The notes below the pieces were generated by a model, which saw only the letters and a list, made by a program, of their open reading frames with translations, had not been told where the DNA came from and did not search any database. The translations under genes were made by a program, and so were the position numbers. A DNA stretch of 64,000 bases from Blakeslea trispora (Eukaryota; Mucoromycota; Mucoromycetes; Mucorales; Choanephoraceae). Below, one piece after another: positions 10,994-22,247 of the stretch (position 1 is its first letter; every line of letters begins with the position of its first letter). The DNA lies in contig JAIWNE010000024.1 in the NCBI GenBank assembly GCA_025331445.1, positions 124,001 through 188,000 of the forward strand, given 5' to 3'.

Positions 10994-12000
10994 TTACCAA
11001 TTCAACTGTGACTCATCTTCATTGGGTTCAATCTTTATATTAGAAGATTCACCCTTTAATTTCCGTTTTTTTGTAAGCTTGCTAGTCTCAGAAGAAGGGC
11101 AAAACTGGCTAACAGGACAAACATCGCACCGAGGACCACGTGGCAAGCAAACAATCTGACCATAACCAACCATCATTGGATTAATTGCCTTCCAATTTTC
11201 TTTGGGTAGCCATGATTGAAGATTCTATAGACCCGACTTTAGTAAACAATAGCGTTAGTCTGTAACACTAGAGACTATACCTGTCTTGTTTCTTCTGGCG
11301 TCTTTGTTTCAACCCAACCTAGTCGATTACAGATACGATGAACATGCACATCAACGCCAATGCCTACATTTTTATCCCATGCCACTTGGAGTGTCAAATA
11401 CCCCATCTTTGGTCCAACACCAGGTAAGGATACTAATCCTTCAATTGTATCTGGAATATCTCCAGCATATTTATCTTTTAGGATTTCTGCCGTACGCTTT
11501 ATGTAAGATGCCTTTCTTGTGTGGAAGCCTACTGATGAAATCAACTTGTCCAAAGTCGACTCATCGATTTTCAAGATACTCTGCAAATTAAGCCCGCCAT
11601 CTAATTCTCTTTTCAGTTTTGCAATAGTAGCGCCTGTAACGGTATCCTTGGTTTGTGAAGAAAGCATCAATGCTACCAATGTTTGAAATCGCTTTTCCAA
11701 AGGAGAAGCTGCAGTATCCGCAAGTCTTTCGCATCCCACAGTATCCACAGGCGCCTTTTCCTTTTCTCGAAAAGTCTTTAGCAAATCGTATACAACATCC
11801 CAATTTTTGGGCTTTGTTGCATCCTTGTTTGGAGTAGGTTTGGGTCCGATAGATAATCCTTGCTGCGAATCTTCCACCTTCACCTTTGGTGCTTCCAGCC
11901 TATCTTCCGATTTTACTCGCTTGTTTCTTTTTATTGTAGGATCGGGTGAGCTGACTTTCTTTTGGGAAGTACTTGCGCGTAAGCTTCGTCGCAAAGACAT
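10994..12000 (-). CDS. NTH1: Endonuclease III homologue, DNA glycosylase/AP lyase (NTH1)
   Basis: Bifunctional base-excision repair enzyme that removes oxidised pyrimidines and nicks abasic sites, in nucleus and probably mitochondria. Exons 12000-11281 and 11224-10994 give 316 residues. Residues 1-70 are basic (MSLRRSLRAS, then KRNKRVKSE), consistent with dual targeting. The catalytic core shows the helix-hairpin-helix LPGVGPKMGYLTL with the Schiff-base lysine, then VDVHVHRICNRLGW with the catalytic Asp. The [4Fe-4S] ligands are in CLPRGPRCDVCPVSQFC (C-x6-C-x2-C-x5-C). All catalytic residues are intact. An in-frame ATG at 12027 would add nine residues. It diverges from the phosphatase gene with 145 bp between starts. 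Confidence 0.95.
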
Positions 12001-12145
12001 GATATGTGGCAGTTTTTCGAATAACAAACTCTTTAGTTTTGGTTTGACAAAGATGAAAGAAATGCGGAAAACTTTATCGCTGAAAAAAAAAATACGCTGG
12101 CTTTAAAAAAGTATTTCTTTTCGTTTTCTTTCACATTTGCTGCTT
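12001..12145. promoter_or_regulatory. Short divergent promoter, endonuclease III / HAD phosphatase
   Basis: Only 145 bp separate the start codons of two head-to-head genes, so both 5' leaders and core promoters must lie here or overlap. The stretch is AT-rich with an A9 run at about 12083; no TATA element is obvious. Function is inferred from position. Confidence 0.5.
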
Positions 12146-13091
12146 ATGAAAGGAATTGCTGTGTTTGACTTTGACTGGTATATATAGATAATTCGCACCT
12201 TAATGTCTAGGCTAACTTTGCTTTTAGGTCTCTTATTGAACAAGATAGTGATTTTTGGGCTATACATACTCTATCTCCAGAAATATGGCAAGAGGTTCGC
12301 GAAAAAAGAGACGCTTATCAATGGACAGACCTTATGTAAGTCTTTGAAGAAAAAGTGCGAAATACACACATAGGTTTTTATACAAATAACATACAGGGAC
12401 CATGCCATTTGCAGACTGCAAGAAACTGGATTTAGCAAAGCCGATATTGCGAATGCTTTGAAAACCATTCCTTTTGTAAGTGAGATTTTAGCTACTCTAC
12501 AAAACTAAACCAAGGTAGTCAAAAGAAATGCAGAATGTATTGCTTGATCTCAAGAGTAAACATATACCAGTTATATTATTGTCAGATGCAAATAATTTTT
12601 ACATTGAGACAATTTTAGAGGTATTTTTTTCTCTCTTTGTAAAAGATACATGTCAAAAAAAATAACATGACAATCAACAGGCTTATGGTGTACGCGATTG
12701 TGTTACCGAAATTATTACGAATTTCGCGTATGAAGACGAGCAAGGCCGACTGCGTATTCGTCGCTATATTCAATCGTCAGACTTACAACACAACTGTAAG
12801 AACCCTTGTTCTGTCAACATATGTAAAGGCCAAGAATTAGAAAAAGTGATTGAGCGCTTTGGAGGCATCAACTCTCTTGAAAAAATTGCTTATACTGGTG
12901 ATGGTAAGAATGACTTTTGTCCTGCTACACGATTGAGGAACACAGACGTGTTTTTCATGCGCGAACAAAAGAGTTTAGATCGATATTTTGAGCAAAGACC
13001 TGAAGAAAGAAAGCGCATCGTCTCAGCAGTTGTTCTATGGATACAACCTCCTACTGTTTTGGAGCATATGACTGAATATTTCTCTCCATGA
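12146..13091 (+). CDS. HAD phosphatase of the PHOSPHO1/2 family (putative pyridoxal-phosphate or phospho-head-group phosphatase)
   Basis: Haloacid-dehalogenase phosphatase, 243 residues, from exons 12146-12177, 12228-12335, 12397-12475, 12519-12620 and 12681-13091, all in phase. The N-terminal nucleophile motif is FDFDWSLIEQDSD, with both Asp residues present; motif II is VILLSDANN; the late motif is IAYTGDGKNDFCPA (Gly-Asp-Gly-x-x-Asp). The Cys-containing stretch NCKNPCSVNICKG matches the PHOSPHO-family insertion. Animal members hydrolyse phosphocholine/phosphoethanolamine or pyridoxal 5'-phosphate; the substrate here cannot be read from sequence. Ser rather than Thr follows the second Asp (DFDWS), which HAD enzymes tolerate. 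Probably cytosolic: no signal or membrane segment. Confidence 0.9.
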
Positions 13092-14650
13092 AATTCAACA
13101 CTTTGTAGCTAGAGCGAAATATCCAAGGAACTATTACATAGATACTTTTTTGAGCAAAAAATGCAAACATTATCATGCTTAGAAAGATTGAATAAAAATA
13201 GCTATTGATTCATGCCTAGCTTGTCTGTTCGCTTGCTCTTTACAGTTTGGTCTCTCATATCTCTTTATAGAGTTTTGAAGACTGTCTCTTGACAGTTTTG
13301 CAAGAACGAGGGCAATTGGTAAAATTTCAGTAACTGAACATGACTTTACGTTTTCATTCTCATTTGTGTCTTGCTCAATCGTTAATTGTAACCGTTTCAT
13401 TATCTATAGAGCTAACTATGCTACTCTATCCTCTTACTTTTGCTTTGCTTGCACTATCACTCGTATTATCAATGCCTAGTAATGCCTTCTGCTCGACTTT
13501 TTATTTCAATGTGTTTCAGCTTTAGAAAATACAGAACTGAGTGTGTTTTAGCTTTTTATTTTTATTTTAGCTTAGTGATCTCTATCCTCAATTTAAACAT
13601 AGAACTCTTTCTGCTTACAAAAAAGAAACACTGCTTGGAGAAAAGTATGAACTACTGGTAACTTGATCAAGTATTGGCTTTTCATTCATTTTGTTTGCAC
13701 TAGATGAGCTTTTTTTTTTTTCAATCGATGTGTAATTCCTTATTTAGCTTATATTTGTTTCTCTCAAGCAAATGATTTTCGAAAATAGATTCAAACTTTT
13801 ATCAATAAAATGCATCTATTTCAATGGTGTGTTACCATAAAACCAACATATCAAGTAAATAAGAAGCCGTCACCTCTTCAAAATTGAGCCATTGTAAATC
13901 AGATTTGTTAAGGAGGCATGTCATTTGTGTCGATGGTTTTTTGATGAATAAGGAAACGCTCTTCAACACAAAAGCCATTGTTGTCAGTACAAGCTCAAAG
14001 CTATAGCTAGTACTCTTGTCAGTCTTTACAAGTTTTACACTAGAAACAAACCTAATAACTTTCAGAACATTAAATGAACTGATAGGTGTACATAAAAGTA
14101 ACGTGATCAGATGCAGAGCACTAAAGTACTAGCTTGTATCTCATAGCATCGGCTTTTTGATTATCTCTGGAAAGCTTAAAGTACACTATTCATGCTTTAC
14201 TTCACACGCTATATTGAGCTTTAGCTGACGCATGCTGGGAAAGGAAAGCTTGCCTTAACATTGATTACATTCATGTGTTTCTCTTTATGTTTACAGTCAA
14301 TGTCTTCTTGTCATTAAATTCAAAAATTAGAATTTCATTTCGTCTTTTGCGATATTAATCATAAATGTGTGAAATCATGTCTGCAATTTTCTTTAGGCAG
14401 CGAGTAAAGAACTGATTGAGAAGATCAAGTAACTGAGTACTACTTCAATCAAAAATCTCCATTATACAAAAAAAAAATTCCGATTTATCTGTCCTCTATG
14501 AAGCGTGGGTAAGGCAAATGCAAGATACACAGACATAAATGATAGCACAAGTTTCCCCACAACTCTCACTTCATTTTCCGGCAATAAAAAATTTTCCGGA
14601 GGCCATTTTCTGTATGATCCTTGACACAAGTGTAACATGTACCATATATG
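13092..14650. other. Intergenic, no gene recognised
   Basis: AT-rich stretch between two plus-strand genes. Short open frames exist (for example 13340-13525) but none shows a domain, conserved motif or convincing codon pattern. No RNA gene was recognised. Confidence 0.5.
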
Positions 14651-14654
14651 AACA

Positions 14655-14666
14655 TATATATATAAA
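14655..14666 (+). promoter_or_regulatory. TATA box of the polygalacturonase gene
   Basis: TATATATATAAA lies about 45-50 bp before the ATG at 14709, a fitting distance for a TATA box with a short leader in an inducible secreted-enzyme gene. It is followed by an ATCATCAAGATCACAATCATC-like leader rich in CA. Confidence 0.6.
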
Positions 14667-14708
14667 GGTGCATCACAATCATCAAGATCACAATCATCTA
14701 CCTTCAAA

Positions 14709-15967
14709 ATGGTTAATCTCTCCTCTATCTCTACCTCCTTGGTTCTTTCTACTCTATTTGCGTACACAGTCCAAGCAGGCAAGACTTGCACTGTTCAAAA
14801 AAGTGATACTGATGACTCTTTGACTATCACTGATGCCTTCAAGCAGTGTTCTTCTGGGGGAACTGTCGTCTTTCCTAAGGGCAGCAACTACACCCTTGAT
14901 TCAATCGTCGACGTAAGTGGTCTCAAGAATGTCAAGGTCAAGTTCTACGGTACTGTCAATCTACCAGAGTACAATAAGAAATACAGCAACGAAAGCGTCT
15001 ATTTTAACATTAAAGGATCCCACATCAAATTTGACGGTGGAGGTGTCGGTACTTTTCAAGGTGATGGACAGCAATGGTGGGATAAACTAGACAAGTCCTC
15101 CCCAACTGTTCTTGGTATTACTGCAAATAACTCTGAGTTCAAAGGATTCAAAATGATCAACGCCCCTCGATACCATATGGAAGTCTTCAGCTCGCACAAA
15201 GTTACTTTGAAGGATATCTACATTCATACTGCTTCTATCAACGAAAATCGTCCAAAAAACACGTATGTACTTTAGGCTCTCAGAGAAATGTTGATCAATC
15301 TGTCTGACAAATTACAATAGAGATGCCTTGGATATCTACAACAGTACTGACATCACCTTCAGAGACTCTACTGTGACAGTAGGCGATGATTGCTTGTCCG
15401 TCAAGGATAATGCCACAAACATTATTGCAAAGAACTTGAACTGTACTGGTGGTCATGGTTTTAGTGTTGGTTCACTTGGCAAGAACTATGCGTACAATTA
15501 TGTTAAGGGTATTCATGTCTCCGACAGTTACTGTTCCAACTGTCAAAATGGTGTCCGCATCAAGACATGGCCAGGAGGTAATGGTGCCGTCAGCGATATT
15601 GTGTTTGAAAATGTTGAGTTAGTCAACTCTGAAAACCCAGTAATCATTACAACACATTATTGTGACAATAACCAAATGCAATACTGTTGGCCCAACATTG
15701 ATAAATCTTTATCTATCAGTGGAATCACTGTCAAGAATATTAGAGGGTAAGTAATTGAGATTTATTAAAAGCAAGTACTAATTAAAGTGCATCAATAGCT
15801 CTGTCTCGAACGATGGTAATCCTGTTATCAACGTAAATTGCTCATCTACTTCTCCTTGCTCTGATTTTACTTTGCAAAACATCAATATATCCAGAAGCAA
15901 TAACACACCAGCTAATGTCTGTGATCACCTCGAAGGGTCCGACAAAATCGCTTATTGTTCTCAGTAA
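14709..15967 (+). CDS. Secreted polygalacturonase, glycoside hydrolase family 28
   Basis: Hydrolyses alpha-1,4-galacturonosyl links in pectin outside the cell. Exons 14709-15262, 15321-15746 and 15799-15967 give 382 residues. A signal peptide spans about 1-23 (hydrophobic core SLVLSTLFAYTVQA, cleavage after QA). The four GH28 catalytic/substrate blocks are intact: NTDALDIY (its codons span the first intron), VGDDCLSV, GGHGFSVGSLG and NGVRIKTWPGG. Several Asn-x-Ser/Thr sites and paired cysteines fit secretion. Rhizopus relatives include exo- and endo-acting enzymes; mode of action is not decidable here. A TATA box precedes the gene, so expression is probably induced by plant material (inference). 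Confidence 0.95.
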
Positions 15968-16891
15968 TCGATAAAAGTAATAATGAATGCTTATGAATGT
16001 ATAATACTTTAAATAAATTGCCACTAATATTAATGCTACAAGGAGCTAGTGTTTCTTTATGAGCTTTACATCATACCGCGATTGTAACAACTATAAATCG
16101 TGTAGTTCTTCTAAAGATAATCGAGTGACAATTAGGTCTTTATGTTCTCAAATTTATTGCTAAACTGTTTTGCAAAGTTGAGGCACTTAGGACATTGGAT
16201 ATGTATTGAGCGGAAAACTTTGACTTTTAGTTAAAGCCAAGAACAAAACCTCTGATTGCATGATGGAGCAATAATCCATACAATACACTTGAATGGCTAC
16301 AGATTAGAAGACTTATTATGCAGTGAATCATCAAAAAACAAGTTATTATCCAGTGTTGCTACAATCATTTTGTATGATTCCATCACCGAAAAGCCTTTTT
16401 TTTTTATTTTGGAAGAAAAAGAATAAAAAAGGTCTTTATATAATCAAAATGAAAACCTCAATAACAGACTAACTGATAAAAGATAAAAAATGTTCTATTT
16501 CTTTGATCGCAATAAAGGATTTCTTAAAGACAACACAAATGTCTAGTTAACAACAACTCTTGAAATTCATGTAAGCTGAAACTACATAACATGTGTAATA
16601 CTCGTATTTAGCTGGGCTGACTTGGTATTGTCTATCCTTTCTTTTTTTTTTATGCAAAGTCATTTCCATCCCATTTATAGTTGGTCAAAATTGACTTTGA
16701 CTTTAAGAACCCGACACTTGAAAAGTTTAATCAACAAAAGCGTCATTGCCTTAACATGTCTAAAACGGGTTATGGCTTTAAACCAAAAGAGGAAAATTGC
16801 TATGACAAACAAATGAAAACAAAGAAAAGGCAGATAACATTTTATATTTATTATCAGGGTATAGTAACCTTTGAATAAATAATGATGAGAT
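15968..16891. other. Convergent intergenic region, nothing recognised
   Basis: Between the 3' ends of the polygalacturonase (+) and PS synthase (-) genes. AT-rich with AATAAA-like sites near both stops. A 65-codon frame at 16681-16878 shows no domain. Confidence 0.5.
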
Positions 16892-17743
16892 TTAAGGCTT
16901 AGGAATACGGAGTGTTTTTGAGATCATCAAAGTACCACTCAACATATAGACTAACACAAGAGGATGAAGATCCCAGTCATTTGTAATCTTAACAAGTCCA
17001 AAAGGCAGAGTATCCAAATACTGCTCGTTCAATACAAAGTAGGCAACGATGCCAACAAGTGATAGAGAAGTAGGAATTGGTGTTCCTTCAAAATAATGAA
17101 CTTTACCAGTAGCATCCTTGGGTGCCAATGCAACAGTGGCGTTATAGCGAGCAAGACGAGCAATACCGCAACAAACAAAATAGGTCAATGCAATTGTATC
17201 CAGATAAGTGCGCATACCAACTAAACTTTCACGAATTATTACATCTGCTCCATGATATCAGATAACCAAAACTCACCTGCATATGCCAAGGCAGCAGGCG
17301 CCATACCAAAGGAAATCTATGTATGAATCAACCTACTTAATTTTTTCTTTTCTTTTTTTTTACATCCCCTTTGCTTGAGTAGTATAAACTTACCAAATCA
17401 GCCAAACTATCAAGTTCTTGACCAAGCAATGATGAATTGTTTCTCCAGCGAGCAACACGACCATCCATAAAGTCAAAAAGCATACCAAAAGGCATAAGGT
17501 ACATGGCTGTGTACAAGTCCCGGACGTTGTTGGAAGTCAAATAACGCATTGAGCTCAAGACTGATTGAACACCACAGACACCATTCATAAGAGTGATAAT
17601 GTCAGCCAAGTAAAAGTTGCTATTCATTTTGTCAATATACGCGTATTAATCTGCCTCAGTAGGCTAACTTACCGGACCATTGAAAAGTGACCTTGTGTAG
17701 GCTTTGCCAAGTGAGCATCAGCTTCGTTGATTTTCTTTTCCAT
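16892..17743 (-). CDS. CHO1: CDP-diacylglycerol-serine O-phosphatidyltransferase (PS synthase)
   Basis: Makes phosphatidylserine from CDP-diacylglycerol and serine in the ER membrane. Exons 17743-17673, 17619-17394, 17316-17277 and 17220-16892 give 221 residues with phase kept throughout. The short first exon ([20 protein letters not shown]) joins to yield [20 protein letters not shown], as in fungal homologues, so the ATG at 17627 is not the start. The CDP-alcohol phosphatidyltransferase motif D-G-x2-A-R-x8-G-x3-D-x3-D is complete ([19 protein letters not shown], then SLAD). Later segments GMAPAALAY and [11 protein letters not shown], followed by FEGTPIPTS, are also typical, with several membrane helices. 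Shorter at the N-terminus than yeast Cho1. Confidence 0.94.
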
Positions 17744-18332
17744 ATTAAAATAGTGTTTTTTTTTTTTTGAAAAGCAAAAAAAAAAGAGAGAGAGATCGAA
17801 ACAAATTTATGTAAAGATCATTTTGGTTCCAAAAAAAAAGATGACGTTAATTTTAGTGACTACTGGTTTGTACTGAGACTTAAATGCCCTTTTAACATAT
17901 GCCTCTTCCTTACTTTTTGCATGAGAATCTATAACGTAGATTCATCTGATTCTAGGGCTAAACTTGATAAGCGTTTCTATATCACAATTTATGAAATGCA
18001 ATAAAAAGGAGATGCATCACAAGCTGGTAACAAGATCAAGTCTGTGATTATTTTGATTGCATCTCAAAAGAAAACAAGATGTTCTTTTGGTTGTAAACAA
18101 TCATCGATAGCTGCCATATGTACATTAACTCAAAGCATCTTTTTATTATTTGTCTTGTGGGGTGGTATAAATAGGGAAGAAAAGAGTGAAATATCATTAC
18201 ATTAAACTCAAAGTCGTTGACTTTGTTTCCTGAAATGACTGTATTAGGTAACTAAATCTGTATGTAACGTGTATGTTTGCATGTTTGTCTATAAATGCTT
18301 TTTCTAATCCTGTCTACGGATGGTCACTATAG
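17744..18332. other. Intergenic, nothing recognised
   Basis: Between the PS synthase start (-) and the AGC kinase stop (-), so it should hold the PS synthase promoter. A purine-rich run sits at about 17760-17805. An acceptor near 18262 could splice from a donor at 18386 in the kinase gene and give a slightly different kinase C-terminus. Confidence 0.45.
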
Positions 18333-20119
18333 CTACAAGTCAGTCCATTTGCTCTTTATAGAGTATGAGAAGCACTCACCTGAATTAAACGAGCCAAAGG
18401 GGTCTGGTTCGCTTTCTTCGTCGTCATCATCCGTTGGTGGTGGCGTTGAAAGACTGTCTGCTCTACTGTCCGCATTCAGGTCAAAACTGACACTTTCTCT
18501 CATTCGGGTAAAATGAACTGCTCTGATTGGCTTATCCTTGTTGGGCTTGATAGGCGGTTTCATGTTACGCAAAAGTGCAAAATTGATTGACTTGAAAAAC
18601 GAATGAGCCTTGACTTCACTGGCACCTGCATGTGAACCGAGACGCTTGTTTTCATTCTTATTTAGTAACTTTTTAATAAATGATTTACAATCAGATGACA
18701 TGCTGAGTCCTCGAGCGTAAGAGCTATTTGCATAGTCTGGAAATTCGACTGGATTGTTGAGAATCAGATCAAATGTATCATCGCGTGTTGGTCCCTTAAA
18801 AGGTGTGTATCCACACTAAAAAGAAATATATAAGCTGTCTATAGTTGAATTTCTTTTTTTTTTTCTTCTTCTTGACTTTACCATCATTTCATATACAAAA
18901 ATACCCAAGGCCCACCAATCCACTGTACTTGTATGGCCATTGCCTCGAATCACTTCTGGTGCCAAATATTCTTCTGTTCCCACAAAACTATTGGTACGAA
19001 GGTTCATACAAGAACGGGTATCTATTAATGGTTTTTTCTGTATATTTAAATGAGTTTGTAGAAACGAAGGAGTAGTAAAGGGCTGGATTCACTTACTGAG
19101 AAAGGAGAGTTTGGTCGCACAAGTGTAGGTAGTGCAGCAGTAGGGGATTGGATAGAAAGATCAAAATCAGAAAGCATCAAGTGGCCAGATTCGTGCAATA
19201 AAATATCTAAAAAAAAAAAAGTTTAATGAGAGCTATTCTATTTTTAATAAAATTGTCTTACTTTCTGGCTTTAAATCTCGAAAGACGATCCCCATTAAAT
19301 GCAGATATTCAAGTGCTGCCACTACCTCAGCCGCATAAAATTTGGCTTCATTTTCTTTCAACACCCTTCCTGGCCTATATTGGAGAGCTAACAAAAGAAA
19401 ATATAAGCCGTCCGATGAATCGCTTGTATTCCATTCGATTTACCTCGAAAAAATTCACCACCAACACAAAACTCCATGCAAAAATAGAGGTAATTGCTAC
19501 TTTGGAATGAGTGGTAAAGCGGCACAATAAAAGGATGATTTACAGTGGCCAAGATAGTTTGCTCTACCATGGCTCGCTTGATCTTGTTGCGACTAATCAT
19601 TTCCTTTTTCGATAAAACTGATCAAGAAAAATAAATAAATAAACGAGTAGTGTTAGTATCACTTAAAGTAATAAATAAACAAGTTAATTTATATACCATG
19701 CCTTTTAATGCATAGAGCTTCTCGGTTGATTTATGCTTCACAAGATAGACTTTGCCTACATCGCCTCTGCCCAACAAACGCACCTTTTCAAAATCGGTAG
19801 GTCCTACTTGCGCCTGCTTTTTCTCAAGAGTGTATGAGCTTGACCTAAATGGGGGCTTTGGTGAGGTTGGCGCTGAATGTACAGTTTGTTCGTTAGATGT
19901 AGTTGGTGTACTTGTGCTATAGATATTGATTGCGTTGCTATTGCTGGTTGGTTTCAGATGATGGCCAGTATTATCAAAGTAATTGGCTGTGCTCGGAACA
20001 GAAGAAACTCTTCGAATGCTATGATCATCTTCGTCTAGTGATTGATTGTTAAGTCTGATTCTCGTTTGCAGTAGTTTATCTGGTTGATAGCATGGAGCAG
20101 GTGAGCAAGGGCTCGACAT
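18333..20119 (-). CDS. AGC serine/threonine kinase, Fpk1/Kin82/NRC-2 type
   Basis: Protein kinase of the phototropin-like AGC branch; yeast Fpk1/Kin82 activate aminophospholipid flippases. Six exons: 20119-19702, 19617-19444, 19387-19262, 19206-19097, 19037-18882, 18815-18333; 488 residues. A ~110-residue Ser/Thr-rich leader precedes the kinase domain: [13 protein letters not shown] (glycine loop), YALK (ATP lysine), [11 protein letters not shown] (catalytic loop), LSDFDLS (Mg2+ loop, DFD instead of DFG, typical of this branch), then [13 protein letters not shown] and [13 protein letters not shown]. The first intron needs a GC donor at 19701 to join ALK to VLSKKEM. The last codons may be intronic: a GTGAGT donor at 18386 lies 14 codons before the stop. 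Confidence 0.92.
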
Positions 20120-20231
20120 GATAGATAAATAGTAAGGAAGAAGAAAAAAAAAGGAAGAAAAAATAAAAATAAAGGAAGCAAAATTTAAGTCAAGTTATGA
20201 ATGCCGCTTATTGGTAGAGAAGCGGGCTATT

Positions 20232-20754
20232 TTATTCGTCTTCTTCAAAAGACAGCAAACTTGTCTTGGAGGCCTTCTTTTTCTTTTTGGGTTTTTTATT
20301 CTCCTTTGTATTGCTTTTACTAATTTCCTCATCAATAACAGACTGTAATTTACGCTTAGAATTTTGTGATTCTTTGTTTTTCTTGCGGAACAACAAGCGG
20401 CCATTCTCGTCTACAGCAGGCTGTTCTTCTTCCTTTTCATCTTCTTTCTCTTCCTCGTCAGACACACCAGCATCTTTATGTATTTCTATAGACAGCTCAG
20501 TCAGCAGGAATAAATAGGCCGAGATCATAACAAGCTGTACCTTTTCCCTCATTGTCTAGTTCGACAACTTGCGCTCCTTCTAATTCATCATAATCTTTGT
20601 CGTCCTGGCCATCTTCATAATCTTGAAACTTTCTACTTGATCTTTCCCTTTCTTGTTGTGCACCTTTCATACGCGCTAAAAAAGGAGCTTCTTTTTGAAC
20701 ATAGCTTATACCCTTAGAGATTTGCTTGGGTGTCAATTCTCGTTTGGGTGGCAT
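20232..20754 (-). CDS. DUF4604 (KIAA1143-like) small charged protein
   Basis: Exons 20754-20541 and 20485-20232 give 155 residues. The N-terminus (QISKGISYVQKEAPFLARMK) matches the start of the DUF4604/KIAA1143 family, as do the internal GRLLFRKK and the C-terminal SLLSFEEDE. The remainder is low-complexity acidic and Lys-rich, and is likely disordered and nuclear. The family function is not established. Its stop is only 112 bp from the start of the kinase gene on the same strand. Confidence 0.8.
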
Positions 20755-20899
20755 ATTTATGTGTGTTTTTTTTTATGAAAGAGGAAAAGAACGAATAGCA
20801 AAAGAAAAAAAAAAGCTGTCAACTGTTCAATGACCGCCTATTCAACTATTTATTTAGATTAATGTGATAGCAAATTAAGAGAGAGAAAGAGAAAGTAGC

Positions 20900-21646
20900 T
20901 TATTGTACAACTGTATGATATGAGCCCAGGACGTTTTTTAACAACTAGATGGTATATGTTAGATCACTAGAAATTGACAATTAGATTGCACGCTTACATC
21001 GTCCGACGGAAACTGTGTAATGTAGATGGTTGAGCTGAGGTCTTGAACCTTCAATTCTTTTAACAAAACATACAATATATGTTTACAGTGAACGCTTCGT
21101 ATTTTGTGGTCATGACATGTACAATCTAGTTTGGGTCCAATAGTAACGATGTAGGTCTAGGTTTCAAGCAGGTTAATCTCTTGAATAAGATGATGTTCTG
21201 TTCCAACTTACTTTGCCTGTACTGCCCTTGACTACATTGGACCAAAAAGAAGATTATAAATAAACAGATTGTCACAACAATACCTCAATACACTGTCTTA
21301 CCTTTGAATTCATGGCTGTTTTGAAAACTTGTCATTTTTGAATGAAGGATTCTGATGGGCTCTTTTGACACTCTTTTCAATCTACTCTCAAGTTGCTACA
21401 AGACATAATCAGCCAATTATACATACATACAGCAGTAAATGAGCTTACATCTGGTATTTTAGAAGTAGGCTGCGGTAGAGGCGTAGGCATGGTGTTGTCA
21501 TCTGGTGTATTAGAAGGTAAAGTGGGAGTAACAAAGTGTTCCTCTTTCACAAATTGATCCAACATGTAACCAATCTGCTGTTCTGTATCGGTAGAGAAAC
21601 TAGAGTCAGAATATTCATAAGAATCATTGGACGAAACGCTTGACAT
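20900..21646 (-). CDS. Small SWIM zinc-finger protein
   Basis: Five exons, 21646-21449, 21395-21302, 21231-21212, 21156-20998 and 20944-20900, give 171 residues in one continuous phase. The first ~65 residues are Ser/Asp/Pro-rich and disordered. Exon 4 encodes a SWIM finger: YIVTIGPKLDCTCHDHKIRS followed by VHCKHILYVLLKEL, i.e. Cys-x-Cys...Cys-x-His with the usual hydrophobic helix after it. SWIM fingers mediate DNA or protein binding, and in some E3 ligases pair with RING domains; no RING or other domain is visible here. Exon 3 is just 20 nt. The last exon (15 codons) is the least certain; an in-phase stop sits a few bases into the intron if it is skipped. Confidence 0.75.
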
Positions 21647-22247
21647 GGTAGGATAAAGAGTAATTAAAAGAAGAAGAAAAAGCGATATATTATTTATAAA
21701 GAAAGAGAAGAGGATGATTTATCTTTTTTTTTTTTCAACTACGAAACAATGATCCAAATATTACCTGAAACAAACAGCATAAATTTTATCTATAGGGTTT
21801 GTGCGTAGTGTATTCACGCTTACTTGTCAGCCTATTTCTTCAATATCTAGAATGACGCAGACATTGCAATTCTTGTATATCAACAGTTGGGACAAGCTAT
21901 CCCTCTTGATAATGGTCACTAACAGCATAAATTCACGAATGGATGCGCATTACAAATGATTTTGCTGCGAAATAGCCAGCCTCTTGCTGAGATTCAATCT
22001 AGTTAGGTCAGGATCATAAGCTTTTTTATTTACAGTTAGAGAATTCACCATTCCTACTGCCAATAAACCAAAACTTGGAGCTGACTGACTCAATAGAGAA
22101 TTCTTTTCTGCTCTTGGTTGAATTTCAGCTTCTTTTTAGAAAAAGAAAAAAAAAGAATAAACTAAAACCTTATTCAAACAATGGGGTTGACAAAATGAAA
22201 GTTTCTTTTTTTGTAGGCCAAAACAGCTGTGTTGGTTGTATGCGTTT
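21647..22247. other. Intergenic, nothing recognised
   Basis: Between the Sel1-repeat stop (-) and the SWIM protein start (-). AT-rich with T and A runs; it should hold the SWIM gene promoter. Confidence 0.5.

Noticed and set aside
17337..17627. ATG at 17627 as the start of PS synthase (MNSNFYLAD)
   Set aside because: Splicing the upstream exon (17743-17673) to an acceptor at 17620 gives SMVRNFYLAD, which fits the family; the ATG lies within the intron.
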